Below the pieces are notes generated by a model. That model was not told the DNA's origin. It saw only the letters and a program-made list of their open reading frames with translations, and ran no database searches. A stretch of DNA of 64,000 bases, taken from the NCBI RefSeq assembly GCF_900314615.1, contig NZ_OMWA01000019.1:1-64000 (forward strand), written 5' to 3'. Shown piece by piece: positions 51,341 through 60,437 of this stretch. The DNA is from an uncultured Methanobrevibacter sp. (GTDB lineage: Archaea; Methanobacteriota; Methanobacteria; Methanobacteriales; Methanobacteriaceae). The first letter of the stretch is position 1. Each line of letters starts with the position of its first letter. The translations under genes were made by a program, and so were the position numbers.

Positions 51341-54300
51341 TTATTTTTTAATTGTAATTTTATTGGAATTGGTCAGTTTGCCGTAGGTTGTCTTGATAGT
51401 GTATTTTCCAACCTTAAGCTTTTTGTTTGTTACTTTAAGAGTAGCTATTCCTTTGCTGTCTGTCTTGATTTTATAGGTTTTGCCGCTGAATTTAAAGGTT
51501 ACTTTCTTGTTTTTGAGGATTTTACCATTACTGTTTAAAAGCTTTGCAGTAAACTTAATGGTTTTTCCTTTTTTAACAGCTATGTTTTTGGTAACAAGTG
51601 TTGTTTTAACTGTGACTTTGTTTGATACCTTGAAACCTTTATATGTAGCTGTTACAGAATATTTTCCAGGTTTCTGTGTAATTTTAATGCTTGCATAACC
51701 GTTTCCATCAGTTTTCACTGTTTTTGATGTGGAACCTATTTTTATGTTTATGTTAACGCCATCAGCCGGCTGGCCGTAATCGTCAAGAACTTTGACTTTA
51801 TAATATTTTCCGGCACCATAGTACATGGTAATATCCTTGTTTTGGCTTAATCTGTCAAGGACGGTAATTTTATGGGTTTTTACCTCACCAGTCATGTGAT
51901 TGATGATTTTTAATGAATGAACTCCCTTATCCAGACCTATAGTCAGTGTAACAACACCGTCACTGTCAGGGATTAAATTTCCTGTAAGGTCATCGACAAA
52001 GAATCCTGAACCTTTAAGGGTAGATGCATTACCGTTTTCATCCAGCAGTATTAAAGCATATGGTGCGTTTAATGTGTAAACATCCTGTGAAGGAAGAATT
52101 ATTGATGTTTTGACTGTTATTTTATTTGCAGAACTTGATTTTGTATAACTTTCATCCCCGTCAAAATATAGTTCGATTTCATATTCTCCGACAGCAGACT
52201 CCACTGGAACTGAAGCGGTTCCCAGACTGTCAGTGACAATTGTAGACTCTTTACCGTTTAAAATGTATCTTAGAGTTTTTCCTGCAAGTGCAGCACCGTC
52301 ACTATCTACAAGGCGAGCTTTGAATGTAATTTCAGTTGAGTAATATATGGTCATATCCTGAGCAAGGATTTGTGAGCTTAACTGTGAAGATGAAACTGTA
52401 AAGCTTGTATCTGATGGTATGAATACATACTTGTCATCATTTAAGCTTACAGATACATTATATTTTCCGTCTTCAAGATTATCTAGTTTTAAAATATCCT
52501 TTGAATTCAGTTTATATGATTTGCCGTTGACAATAACTGTCAAATCAGCGCTGATGTCTTTTGAGAGATTTACTCTGATTTGAACATGTTTTGAATTTTT
52601 GCTGACAAGTATTTCAGAGGATATAACTGATTTTACAAGAATATTTGCTGAAGCTGATGCTGGCATTAAGACATCATCTCCTATAAACTGGACGGAAATC
52701 TTGTGATTTCCCCCGTCGAGATCTATCGGCATTGATACATATCCTTCATTATCTGTTATCTTTTTATATCCGTTGCCGTCTATGGTAACAATCATTGTTC
52801 CATTGAAAATGCCCCTATTATCTTCATCGACCAGTCTGATTTTCATTGATTCATTGCTGTGCTCAGAAGTTTCAAAGTCATTTATGATTATTTCAGGTCT
52901 TGTGACATTGACTACAAAAGCGGTTTTTATACCGTTTACCTCATAAAGTTCACTATTTTTCATTATAACCTGAAGAACGTATCTGCCGTTTTCCAGATTA
53001 TTTAAAACAAGTTTTGTCTTACCTTTCACAGCATGGAGATTATATGTTTTACCGTTAACTTCAGCTTCAAAATCAGCATCGATGCTTTTGGAAAGTTCAA
53101 TGTCAATTGTCACATTATTGTAGTCCATTTTTATGGCTCCACCTAAATGAAGTTTAGCCTTTACATCGATTGTGTTTGTGCTGCTTACAGGCAGATATAA
53201 ACCTTCACCGTCGAATTTTGTTGTGATTTTATAACTTCCGGCGGTCAGGTTGATATTGAGTTTTGCATAACCTCTGCTGTCGGTTAAAACCTCATATACC
53301 TTGCCGTTCAATGTGAATGTAACCTTTTTGTTTGAAAGAGCCTTATTACCGTTTTCAGTCAGTCTGATTGAATATCCTTCATTGCTGAATTCTGTAGTTT
53401 GAAGATCTGCTGCACTCATTCTTGTCTGAACTACTTCAATAACTACATCTTCGGAGTAACTGGCCATGTAATATTCTTCATTATCCAGATAAAGTCCTAT
53501 AGTGTATGTTCCGTAATCAATATTTGGCAGTTCTAAAGTGGCTTTACCGTTAACGACCTTGATAAGTTTATCCTTATTGTCAAAATGCGCAGTCATGTTA
53601 AGAGTTACAGGTCTGGAGAGTGTAATGTCCACAGTTACATTATTTAACTGTTTAGTAATGTCAATCTGCGCTGTAAGAATATATTTTGCTGTAACTTTGT
53701 TTTCTAAAATTGTTGATATATATGTGTCATCACCGTTAAATGAAGTGGTAATTGTATGTTTTCCACCTTCCAGACAAATCTGGATAGTTGCATAACCCTG
53801 AGAGTCTGTTACAGCTTCTTTTTTTTCCAAACCGTCTATTGTAAATATTACCTGTTTATCTGCAATGCCAATACTTTTATCATCTACCAGCTGAATTTTG
53901 AAGTTTGCGTTCTGATTTTCAATTACAGTAATATTGTTTGAATGAAATCTTGTTTTAACACCCTCAATCTCAAACGGAAGACTGGCCTGAGCAGAATATT
54001 CAGCACTATTTATAATAGAGATAATAGCTGTGTATTTTCCTTTCTTTAAGTCAGATAATTCCAGACTGGCTTTACCGTTAACCATATTTATAACGTGACT
54101 TTCATTATTAACATCAACCTGAATGCTTTCATTGATTAGATTGTCTGATGAAATATTGATAACAACATTATTTGAATCGATTATTACATTTGCTGCAAAT
54201 GCAACAGGTATTTTTGTTGAAAGCAAATCCCTGTTTTTTAATGATGCATCATCTGAAATGATATCTGAGTTTGAAGATACATCTTCTTTAACTTCACTGG

Positions 54301-54499
54301 AATGGCTTTCAGCGAGTTTTAATTCATCCGCATCTTCCACTGCAGATATGTCTGAAGTCTGCAGTGAGTCTGATAATATTGTTGCATTAATATCATCTGA
54401 TGAATCTGTCTGGCTTTCCTGTGCAAAGCTTACAGGCACAAGCATCAGAAAAATAAATAATGCCATAATAATTAAAATTTTATTTGAAACCTTGAACAT
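51341..54499 (-). CDS. Adhesin-like protein with about nine Ig-like repeats
   Basis: 1052 residues, GGAG 9 nt before ATG. N-terminal signal helix (ILIIMALFIFLMLVPVSFA), Ser/Asp-rich segment, then repeated Ig-like domains each about 95 residues with 'G.A.L.L..L..G.Y...I....' and 'VTFTLNGK.YEV.TDS.GYA'. The final domains are Lys-rich (KKGKTIKFTAKLLNSNGKIL). No protease, beta-helix or pseudomurein-binding motif seen. A cell-surface adhesin is the family expectation in gut Methanobrevibacter. Domain count is by eye. Confidence 0.85.
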   Translation of the reverse strand: MFKVSNKILIIMALFIFLMLVPVSFAQESQTDSSDDINATILSDSLQTSDISAVEDADELKLAESHSSEVKEDVSSNSDIISDDASLKNRDLLSTKIPVAFAANVIIDSNNVVINISSDNLINESIQVDVNNESHVINMVNGKASLELSDLKKGKYTAIISIINSAEYSAQASLPFEIEGVKTRFHSNNITVIENQNANFKIQLVDDKSIGIADKQVIFTIDGLEKKEAVTDSQGYATIQICLEGGKHTITTSFNGDDTYISTILENKVTAKYILTAQIDITKQLNNVTVDITLSRPVTLNMTAHFDNKDKLIKVVNGKATLELPNIDYGTYTIGLYLDNEEYYMASYSEDVVIEVVQTRMSAADLQTTEFSNEGYSIRLTENGNKALSNKKVTFTLNGKVYEVLTDSRGYAKLNINLTAGSYKITTKFDGEGLYLPVSSTNTIDVKAKLHLGGAIKMDYNNVTIDIELSKSIDADFEAEVNGKTYNLHAVKGKTKLVLNNLENGRYVLQVIMKNSELYEVNGIKTAFVVNVTRPEIIINDFETSEHSNESMKIRLVDEDNRGIFNGTMIVTIDGNGYKKITDNEGYVSMPIDLDGGNHKISVQFIGDDVLMPASASANILVKSVISSEILVSKNSKHVQIRVNLSKDISADLTVIVNGKSYKLNSKDILKLDNLEDGKYNVSVSLNDDKYVFIPSDTSFTVSSSQLSSQILAQDMTIYYSTEITFKARLVDSDGAALAGKTLRYILNGKESTIVTDSLGTASVPVESAVGEYEIELYFDGDESYTKSSSANKITVKTSIILPSQDVYTLNAPYALILLDENGNASTLKGSGFFVDDLTGNLIPDSDGVVTLTIGLDKGVHSLKIINHMTGEVKTHKITVLDRLSQNKDITMYYGAGKYYKVKVLDDYGQPADGVNINIKIGSTSKTVKTDGNGYASIKITQKPGKYSVTATYKGFKVSNKVTVKTTLVTKNIAVKKGKTIKFTAKLLNSNGKILKNKKVTFKFSGKTYKIKTDSKGIATLKVTNKKLKVGKYTIKTTYGKLTNSNKITIKK

Positions 54500-54590
54500 T
54501 AATACATCTCCAGTATGTGAAAAAGTAAATTCACAAAATATTACATATTAAGATATGTTGATTATACTAAATAAAGACTTGTTTTAAAAA

Positions 54591-54608
54591 AAAGTGCAAA
54601 TGCACTTT
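54591..54608 (-). terminator. Hairpin terminator of the Ig-like gene at 54615
   Basis: AAAGTGCA (54591-54598) pairs perfectly with TGCACTTT (54601-54608) around AA; TTTTTTAAAAC follows on the minus strand. Confidence 0.75.
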
Positions 54609-54614
54609 AATTTA

Positions 54615-55217
54615 TCAGACAGGTGATCCTAACTGGTAATGTCCCTGTGAGTCACGTCCTGCGTAAGTGTAGATACCGTCACCGCCCATAACATAGTAAT
54701 TACCACCAGGTGTTTCAAGAAGTCCCAGCTCCTGCTGATGTTCAACAACTCTATAACTGCCGATAGCTGAGGAATAACCAGTATACAAACTCATATCAAC
54801 AGTATTTTCGCTGATTGACTGAGTAGTTGCTTCTTTAATAGTCAATTTCTGTACAGTACTATTTCCACCATATTTTTCATTTCCCTCAAAGGAGACAGTG
54901 ACATTGTATTTTCCTTTTTTCAAATCCAAATCAAGAGTTGCCTTGCCTTTTGAGTTGGTTTTAACTGCTTTGTTAACTACTTCTTTACCTTTGGAATCTG
55001 TAACTGTAACGTTAACCTTTTGTTTGGATATAGCAGTTTTATTTAAGTCTGCTAACTGTACAGTCAGATTTTCACCTTCATTTAGTGTATTATTGCTAGT
55101 TATAACTATTTTGACAGGTTCTTTTGAATTAAAAGACATGAACATTACTGCACCTAAAACTGCAGCAAGAACAAGAATTATAACAACAAGCATTATGATT
55201 ATATTTTTGTTTTCCAT
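54615..55217 (-). CDS. Membrane-anchored Ig-like protein with variant tail
   Basis: 200 residues from ATG 55217 (GGAGG 8 nt upstream). N-terminal anchor NIIIMLVVIILVLAAVLGAV, one Ig-like domain very like that of 50380 (SNNTLNEGENLTVQLADLNK ... VSFEGNEKYGGNS), but a different, longer tail with VEHQQELGLLETPGGNYYVM and YTYAGRDSQGHYQLG. So the tail has been exchanged while the anchor and Ig domain are kept. Confidence 0.8.
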   Translation of the reverse strand: MENKNIIIMLVVIILVLAAVLGAVMFMSFNSKEPVKIVITSNNTLNEGENLTVQLADLNKTAISKQKVNVTVTDSKGKEVVNKAVKTNSKGKATLDLDLKKGKYNVTVSFEGNEKYGGNSTVQKLTIKEATTQSISENTVDMSLYTGYSSAIGSYRVVEHQQELGLLETPGGNYYVMGGDGIYTYAGRDSQGHYQLGSPV

Positions 55218-55365
55218 TAAATTCCTCCAAATTTTTTTCAAATACCTGTAATATAATTATTTCTGCTTTAATTTTATCCATAGTTTACATTTGATGTGAA
55301 TCTAAACAATTTTATTTTTCAGTATTTATTACTAACAATCTATATGAATTGAAAATTGTATCAAA

Positions 55366-55872
55366 TTATTTGAATTTTAAAGATAGAATCATTTTTGCAG
55401 TTTCATTTGCATCAGGACTGCTTATTTCAACTAAAGTCTGTAAATCTTTATTTTTTACATAAGACACATATCTTGGTTCACCTACATGTTCTCCAGAATC
55501 TGCAGATAAAGTATAAATGACAGCACCATTAATTGTTTGAGATGGAGAATTATCAAATTCAGTTAAATAGCTTTGAATAAACTCTTCAAATGAAATTCCT
55601 TCAATATTACTGCAATTAATTATATGCACATTGTATCCTGAGTCATTTTCATCAACGTACCCATTGGCATGGACCCCATAAATATCGGTTCCATTCCATA
55701 ATTTAAATGAAGATACATTTGTTGTATTAAATGTGATATTTTCTATTTGAATAACATTGTCATGCTGTTCTTCACCGAACAGCCCATCTAAAAATCCTGC
55801 GCTGACTGCGCTAGCTGAAGCAATTACAGCTACTCCAATAATTAATATTAACAATACTTTTTTTATGTTCAT
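55366..55872 (-). CDS. Secreted hypothetical protein
   Basis: 168 residues with a signal peptide (VLLILIIGVAVIASASAVSA). Mature domain: NITFNTTNVSSFKLWNGTDI, GYNVHIINCSNIEGISFEEF, and TINGAVIYTLSADSGEH, ending in helical ETAKMILSLKF. Fits the small secreted beta-domain type also at 40490 and 13731. The gene at 55887 lies 14 bp upstream, same direction, probably one transcript. Confidence 0.68.
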   Translation of the reverse strand: MNIKKVLLILIIGVAVIASASAVSAGFLDGLFGEEQHDNVIQIENITFNTTNVSSFKLWNGTDIYGVHANGYVDENDSGYNVHIINCSNIEGISFEEFIQSYLTEFDNSPSQTINGAVIYTLSADSGEHVGEPRYVSYVKNKDLQTLVEISSPDANETAKMILSLKFK

Positions 55873-55886
55873 AGTATTTCCCTCTT

Positions 55887-56282
55887 TTAAGATTTATCTG
55901 CCCAATAGCTCCATTCTCCGGTTACTGCATCTTGAGCATAAACATAATCCACACCTTCTTGTTTTTTATGATAACTTCCATCAGTATCCCATTTATAATA
56001 CTCGCTATCAGGACTATTATAATCCACTTTCTCCTGTTGGCTGGATTTGGAAGTGTCAGTTTTGACTTCCTCTTGAACACTCGATGAAGTGTCACTTACA
56101 TCATCGTCATTCGGTGCAACATTTGTAGAATTAGTTGAATTAGTTGAATTAGTGATATTAGTAGCATTAGTGACATTATTGTCATTATGATTTTCCTGCT
56201 GACCAATCAGAAATCCTATTGACATAGCCATAACTACAATAACAATAACTAAACAAATTATTATTATATTTTTTGTATCCAT
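55887..56282 (-). CDS. Membrane-anchored low-complexity protein with short C-terminal domain
   Basis: 131 residues. Anchor NIIIICLVIVIVVMAMSIGF, then an Asn/Thr/Ser repeat (NATNITNSTNSTNSTN), a Ser/Asp stretch, and a short globular tail DSEYYKWDTDGSYHKKQEGV and AVTGEWSYWADKS. It lacks the Ig domain but keeps the anchor, Ser linker and aromatic tail plan of its neighbours. The Asn-Ser/Thr repeats offer many N-glycosylation sequons. Confidence 0.78.
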   Translation of the reverse strand: MDTKNIIIICLVIVIVVMAMSIGFLIGQQENHNDNNVTNATNITNSTNSTNSTNVAPNDDDVSDTSSSVQEEVKTDTSKSSQQEKVDYNSPDSEYYKWDTDGSYHKKQEGVDYVYAQDAVTGEWSYWADKS

Positions 56283-56430
56283 CTTAATAACCTCAATTAC
56301 ATCGTTAATTAATCTTTTAGAAACAAGATTATAAATAGTTATCCTGCCGGAAGTTAAATGGAAAATTCACAAAAATTAAAAAAAAGCTGTTTAAATGTAT
56401 GCAGAGATTTAAAAAAATAAAAAAAGCAGC

Positions 56431-56446
56431 AGGTGAGATTTCACCT
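56431..56446 (-). terminator. Hairpin terminator of the Ig-like gene at 56454
   Basis: AGGTGA (56431-56436) pairs with TCACCT (56441-56446) around GATT; on the minus strand GCTGCTTTTTTTATTTTTTT follows. Confidence 0.7.
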
Positions 56447-56453
56447 ACTTAGA

Positions 56454-57059
56454 TTAGTATCCGACAAAGTGACCTGCATCGTCAAATCCAGGTTCGTCAA
56501 GATCCATATAACCGTTACTGCCTACATGGTAGTTTACAGAACCGTATTTGTTGTACATGTACTGGTCTACTTCAGCCTGACTGTACATTGGAGTTCCGTC
56601 AGATTTGTATGCGTATGCGGACTTTGAACTGGAAGATGATGTTGATGATGTATCTGATGAAGCCTGTTCAGCTTCTTTTTTGATTGTAATAGTTTTTGTA
56701 GCATTACAACCTTTATATTTATCATTTCCACCATATGTAACGGATATTGTGTATTTTCCGTCATCCTTATCAAGTGTTAATTTTCCAACACCCTGATCAT
56801 TTGTCTCTACTGAGTGATAGTCACTTGACTTGTCCTTGTTTGTAACAGTTACATTTACTTTTGCACCGGATATAGGATTTCCGTCAGCGTCGGTCAGTTT
56901 TATCTGAATGGAATCCCCTTCGCCGATTGTTGAATTGCCTTTAAATTTCAAGGCAGTATCTTTTTTTGCAAAGTTAGGCATCATCATTGCAACCACTCCG
57001 ACCAGAAGCGCAACAATGACTATAATTAAAGCCAAAATAATAATTTGATTTTTTTCCAT
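56454..57059 (-). CDS. Membrane-anchored Ig-like protein with YSQAEVDQY tail
   Basis: 201 residues. Anchor IIILALIIVIVALLVGVVAM, one Ig-like domain (STIGEGDSIQIKLTDADGNP ... YTISVTYGGNDKYKGCN), Ser/Thr linker, and an aromatic tail SDGTPMYSQAEVDQYMYNKY, GSVNYHVGSNGYMDLDEPGF. First gene of the island counting from the right. Tail differs again from those at 50380 and 54615. Confidence 0.8.
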   Translation of the reverse strand: MEKNQIIILALIIVIVALLVGVVAMMMPNFAKKDTALKFKGNSTIGEGDSIQIKLTDADGNPISGAKVNVTVTNKDKSSDYHSVETNDQGVGKLTLDKDDGKYTISVTYGGNDKYKGCNATKTITIKKEAEQASSDTSSTSSSSSKSAYAYKSDGTPMYSQAEVDQYMYNKYGSVNYHVGSNGYMDLDEPGFDDAGHFVGY

Positions 57060-57220
57060 TTTCTTATCACCTAATTTCTTATTACATTTTAATATTGTTA
57101 TAAAAATGTATTTAAAAATTTCGAATAATTCCGGAAAATAGAAAATGTAAAATCAAAATGATTAAAAAAAATTAATTTCACATTAAGAAGAAAAATAGAA
57201 TTTATATTTAAATTAAAAAA

Positions 57221-57700
57221 TTATCTGAACCTTATTTCATTTAGAATCTTTTGAAGGTATTTTTTCTTTAAAACAAGTTCACGTTTATTAGCTAAAATAT
57301 CACTGTTAGGCTGCGCCACCTTATCATTTAACCTGGATGCGCCAAGATACTTGGTATCGCCTTCACGAAGCTTATGAGCCTCGCCGTTGTCAATTGCCTT
57401 TTTGATATAATAGTAATCCTTAAAAAGAACGTCAAAGTCGTTAGATAAAAAATAATGTTCAAGGTCAGTTATAAGACCTGTTGAATCGTGCCATACTATA
57501 AGTATGGATTCGAATCTGAAAAGCTCTGAAAAGCTTATAAAATCAAAATAGTCCAAATCTGCCAATTTAAGCTTTGATGCGGGATATCTCATTCCGCAGT
57601 TTTTATAAAAATACTCCAGAGGAGCTACAAAAAAAGTTTCTGATTCATTCAAGACTACATCTTTGATGTTTTTACCGATTAAAGCCTCAAATGAATCCAT
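57221..57700 (-). CDS. Protein with Sau3AI/MutH-like C-terminal domain
   Basis: 159 residues. The second half, AIDNGEAHKLREGDTKYLGA, SRL then QPNSDILANKRELVLKKKYL, follows the C-terminal pattern of Sau3AI/MutH-type endonucleases ('ahelsegdT.YLga..k.....qP.sdilAkqRafslK..ym'). The first half (VAPLEYFYKNCGMRYPASKL) is not recognised, and the catalytic D-x-E-x-K domain that normally precedes this region is not present. It is likely a partial relative or DNA-binding half; no methyltransferase gene is nearby. Gap to npdG is 6 bp, so co-transcription is likely. Confidence 0.5.
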   Translation of the reverse strand: MDSFEALIGKNIKDVVLNESETFFVAPLEYFYKNCGMRYPASKLKLADLDYFDFISFSELFRFESILIVWHDSTGLITDLEHYFLSNDFDVLFKDYYYIKKAIDNGEAHKLREGDTKYLGASRLNDKVAQPNSDILANKRELVLKKKYLQKILNEIRFR

Positions 57701-57706
57701 GTGAAT

Positions 57707-58396
57707 CTATTCCTTATCGAGTGCAGGAATTCCGGTAATTCTTAATCCGCCGTAATGGGATTTGTATTTGATGTTCAATCCGATTAACAGAGGAGTGATT
57801 TTTTCAATAATTCTTGCTTTTTCAAGAATACCTGTGTCTATTGTTCTGATACCCGGAATCTTGTCGATGATTTCTGCTGCAGTTGCTTTTGCTTCTGTAT
57901 CGTCACCTGCAATAAGACAGTCACAGTCGATTTCTTCAGGAATGTTTGCAAGATGTGAGTTGGAAATGTTACAGAATGCACAGATTACTTTTGCGCCGGT
58001 TCCTTCCAGTATTTTAGCAGTTCTTTCAGCAGCTGATCCTTCCATAAGATCAATGAATCTGAACGGTTTTCCTCCGATTGCTGTTTCTAAAGGCACAGTT
58101 GCATCCATGACAATTTTGTCTTTACAGAACTCTTTTATTCCTTCAACAGTTGGTTTTTGAGCTGCTAGCGGGACAGTGATAATTAAAACATCCCCTTCAC
58201 GGGCAGCGTCTTCGTTTGCCATTCCAACCATATTGGATAAGTCATAGTCTGCTAGGTCTTCTTTTGCTTTTGCAACAACGTCCAATGCTTTTTCTTCTTT
58301 TCTTGAACCAACAATTACATCTACACCGGCAATAGCTAATCTTTCTGCAATTCCTAGTCCTTGCGGTCCGGTTCCTCCTATTATACTTACTTTCAT
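57707..58396 (-). CDS. npdG: F420H2:NADP+ oxidoreductase
   Basis: 229 residues from ATG 58396 (GGTGAT 6 nt upstream). NADP loop GGTGPQGLGIAERL, then VPLAAQKPTVEG, AFCNISNSHLANI (cofactor pocket), and the C-terminal GGLRITGIPALDKE. Matches methanogen NpdG/Fno, which moves hydride between reduced F420 and NADP+, supplying NADPH for biosynthesis. Gene order: DUF2284 gene, npdG, Sau3AI-like gene, all same direction. Confidence 0.93.
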   Translation of the reverse strand: MKVSIIGGTGPQGLGIAERLAIAGVDVIVGSRKEEKALDVVAKAKEDLADYDLSNMVGMANEDAAREGDVLIITVPLAAQKPTVEGIKEFCKDKIVMDATVPLETAIGGKPFRFIDLMEGSAAERTAKILEGTGAKVICAFCNISNSHLANIPEEIDCDCLIAGDDTEAKATAAEIIDKIPGIRTIDTGILEKARIIEKITPLLIGLNIKYKSHYGGLRITGIPALDKE

Positions 58397-58405
58397 TATT
58401 ATCAC

Positions 58406-58957
58406 CTATTTTTTATCATATAATAATCCGCCTACGAATATCAGGTATTCAGGCAGTTTACCATCATGAGCATAAAGTATCTTGTATCCAAACAGATCTT
58501 CTACTGTTCTGTCAACGTATGCACCTAATGATTCAAGGGAGTATCTCATCCTGAAAGGCATTTTGCAGGGCATGTTGACCTCTCTTGTGCATCTCATGCA
58601 CAGGTTGCATTTACCTAAAAATAATCCTAAAGAGTTTTCATTCTCAAGCATGTATATCTCATTCATTAGCTTGACTTTAAGTCTTTCAAATCTTTTAAGA
58701 ACAAATTCAAGTTCCTTTTCCTCAAATGTATGTTCCAGCTCTTCAGCTGAAAAGTCAATCTTGAATGCAATTATCTTGAGTTTATTGTAGGAATCCCACA
58801 CTTCATTGGGGTCAAAATCAAATGGCGGATAGTTCCAGTTGTATCCGAGAGCCTCCTGCTCTTCGATGCACAGCTTTGAGACTTCCTCAAAGTTTACATA
58901 TTTTTCAAAATATTCACTTACATCCACATCTGCTGTAAGTTTTTTAATCTCTGACAT
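58406..58957 (-). CDS. DUF2284 metal-binding protein
   Basis: 183 residues. Middle part YNWNYPPFDFDPNEVWD, then a cysteine-rich CNLCMRCTREVNMPCKMPFR and MRYSLESLGAYVDRTV. This is the DUF2284 pattern of predicted metal- or Fe-S-binding proteins common in methanogens and clostridia. Six or more Cys are positioned to hold a cluster. Nine bases upstream of the npdG start, so co-transcribed. Confidence 0.82.
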   Translation of the reverse strand: MSEIKKLTADVDVSEYFEKYVNFEEVSKLCIEEQEALGYNWNYPPFDFDPNEVWDSYNKLKIIAFKIDFSAEELEHTFEEKELEFVLKRFERLKVKLMNEIYMLENENSLGLFLGKCNLCMRCTREVNMPCKMPFRMRYSLESLGAYVDRTVEDLFGYKILYAHDGKLPEYLIFVGGLLYDKK

Positions 58958-58993
58958 AATTATCTATATAAAAATTGAATATTATAAAATTTA

Positions 58994-59338
58994 CTATCCG
59001 TTTATTACACGATTTATTTTAATTTTTTTGGGATTGTAGCCGATTGACTTGTTGGTGTCTCCAATTGATTTTTTTAATGTGGTTACGATTGCATTCAATA
59101 GCTCTTCATCAAATTCAATGCACTCGCCACCCCTGAATTCACAGATTTTGGAAATCTTTTCATCCTCAAGATATTGGAGATATTCATCCCATTCCTCGTT
59201 CATATCATCAATCATTATCTTTAAATCAAGTATCTTGTCATTCAGGGTATTTGCTTTTTTAAAAGCGTCTTTTTCAATGTCTTTTAAGTTTTCCAAGTCG
59301 GATTTATCATATTCATATAGAAATGTCTTTTCACTCAT
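58994..59338 (-). CDS. Coiled-coil hypothetical protein
   Basis: 114 residues, soluble, heptad-rich (NLKDIEKDAFKKANTLNDKI, LDLKIMIDDMNEEWDEYLQY), with a short Cys-containing turn CEFRGGECIEFDEE and a basic C-terminus. No family recognised. Separate from the DUF2284 gene by 36 bp in the same direction, so a shared transcript is possible. Confidence 0.65.
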   Translation of the reverse strand: MSEKTFLYEYDKSDLENLKDIEKDAFKKANTLNDKILDLKIMIDDMNEEWDEYLQYLEDEKISKICEFRGGECIEFDEELLNAIVTTLKKSIGDTNKSIGYNPKKIKINRVING

Positions 59339-59401
59339 GTTATCACTTTTAGGTTTACCTAATTATATAATTTTTAATATATATTAATATTTTGTTTAAA
59401 A

Positions 59402-59460
59402 CTAAAATTGCTTTAAACTCGTAAAATTGTTTTAAACAAGTAAAATTGTATTCATTTAAT
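59402..59460. repeat. Tandem array, 19-20-bp period
   Basis: CTAAAATTGCTTTAAACTCG (59402-59421), TAAAATTGTTTTAAACAAG (59422-59440), TAAAATTGTATTCATTTAAT (59441-59460). The TAAAATTGTT core also occurs in the array at 3361-3398. Lies in the divergent region between the coiled-coil gene (minus) and the frameshifted Rpn gene (plus). Possible regulator array. Confidence 0.6.
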
Positions 59461-59518
59461 CTAAAAATTATTTATATTACTTTAAATAAAGTAAAATATA
59501 CAAAAATGGAGCTAAATT

Positions 59519-60384
59519 ATGAAAAGAAAAATTCATACAATATATGACATAATTTTGAAAATGATAATTATGGAATATTCAAATGATTTTCTGAAATTCA
59601 TTGGCATAGAAAAGTCCATTAAAAAAGTCTTAAAAACAGAATTTATAACTAAAAAGGGCAGAAAATTATATCTGGATTTTTTATGTGAATTGGAAGATGA
59701 AACGCTGTTAAACATTGAGTTTCAGTTTACAGACCCTGACAGTGAAGATTTAAATCGCTTCTATGACTACAATATATTTTCACAGACAGAATATGATGAA
59801 CTTTGCGAGACAATAATTATCAGTTTTAAAACATCCATGTACGGACAGAAATCTCACAAGATTGGAAAAACAAAAACAATACATCCGATTTTTTTCTATC
59901 TGGGAGATGTAGACTTCAAGGAAAAATTAAATACTATTGAAAACAAAGTGGAAACAGTGTTCACTTAACAAATATTGATGAAATTTCATTATTGCTAATG
60001 TGCCTTGTTCCAAAATACAAAAACAAACAGGAAATACTTGAAAAAATTTGTACAATTTGCAAAAATGAAACACTATTCAATAAAACTAAAACAGGCATAT
60101 TTAAAGTGGTTATTGGTATTGAAATTGAAAATTTTGTTAATGAAAAAAGTAAACAGGAAAAATTATTAGGAGAGTTGAACATGACACCAGAACAGGAAGA
60201 AATGATGTATGAAGCCATCGACCAGGCCGTTGAAAAAAGTATTCAACTTGAAAGGGAACGCCAATATAATAGTGGAAAAAAAGAAGGTAAAAAAGAAATC
60301 GCTAAAAAACTTAAAGGTGAAATGGCACCAGAAAAAATAGCAAAAATCACCGGTTTAACTCTTTCAGCGGTTTTAAAATTATAA
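59519..60384 (+). pseudogene. Rpn-family nuclease/transposase-like gene with a frameshift
   Basis: Two frames join: 59519-59968 has the PD-(D/E)XK core (LYLDFLCELEDETLLNIEFQ, i.e. D..ExQ), and a second frame, open from before 59959 through to 60384, has the helical middle (EISLLLMCLVPKYKNKQEIL) and the usual Rpn tail (QYNSGKKEGKKEIAKKLKGE, MAPEKIAKITGLTLSAVLKL). They overlap near 59956-59967, so a single-base indel there restores a protein of about 280 residues like 35717-36583. Pseudogene, programmed shift or error cannot be separated here. Confidence 0.72.
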
Positions 60385-60437
60385 TAGCTTTCATGTCATA
60401 ACAAATAGTTATATAAATAAAATCATCACTTGATTTC

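Noticed and set aside
51341..54499. Long open frames antisense to the adhesin genes as real genes
   Set aside because: They follow the codon pattern of the sense repeats, lack ribosome-binding sites and have low-complexity translations.
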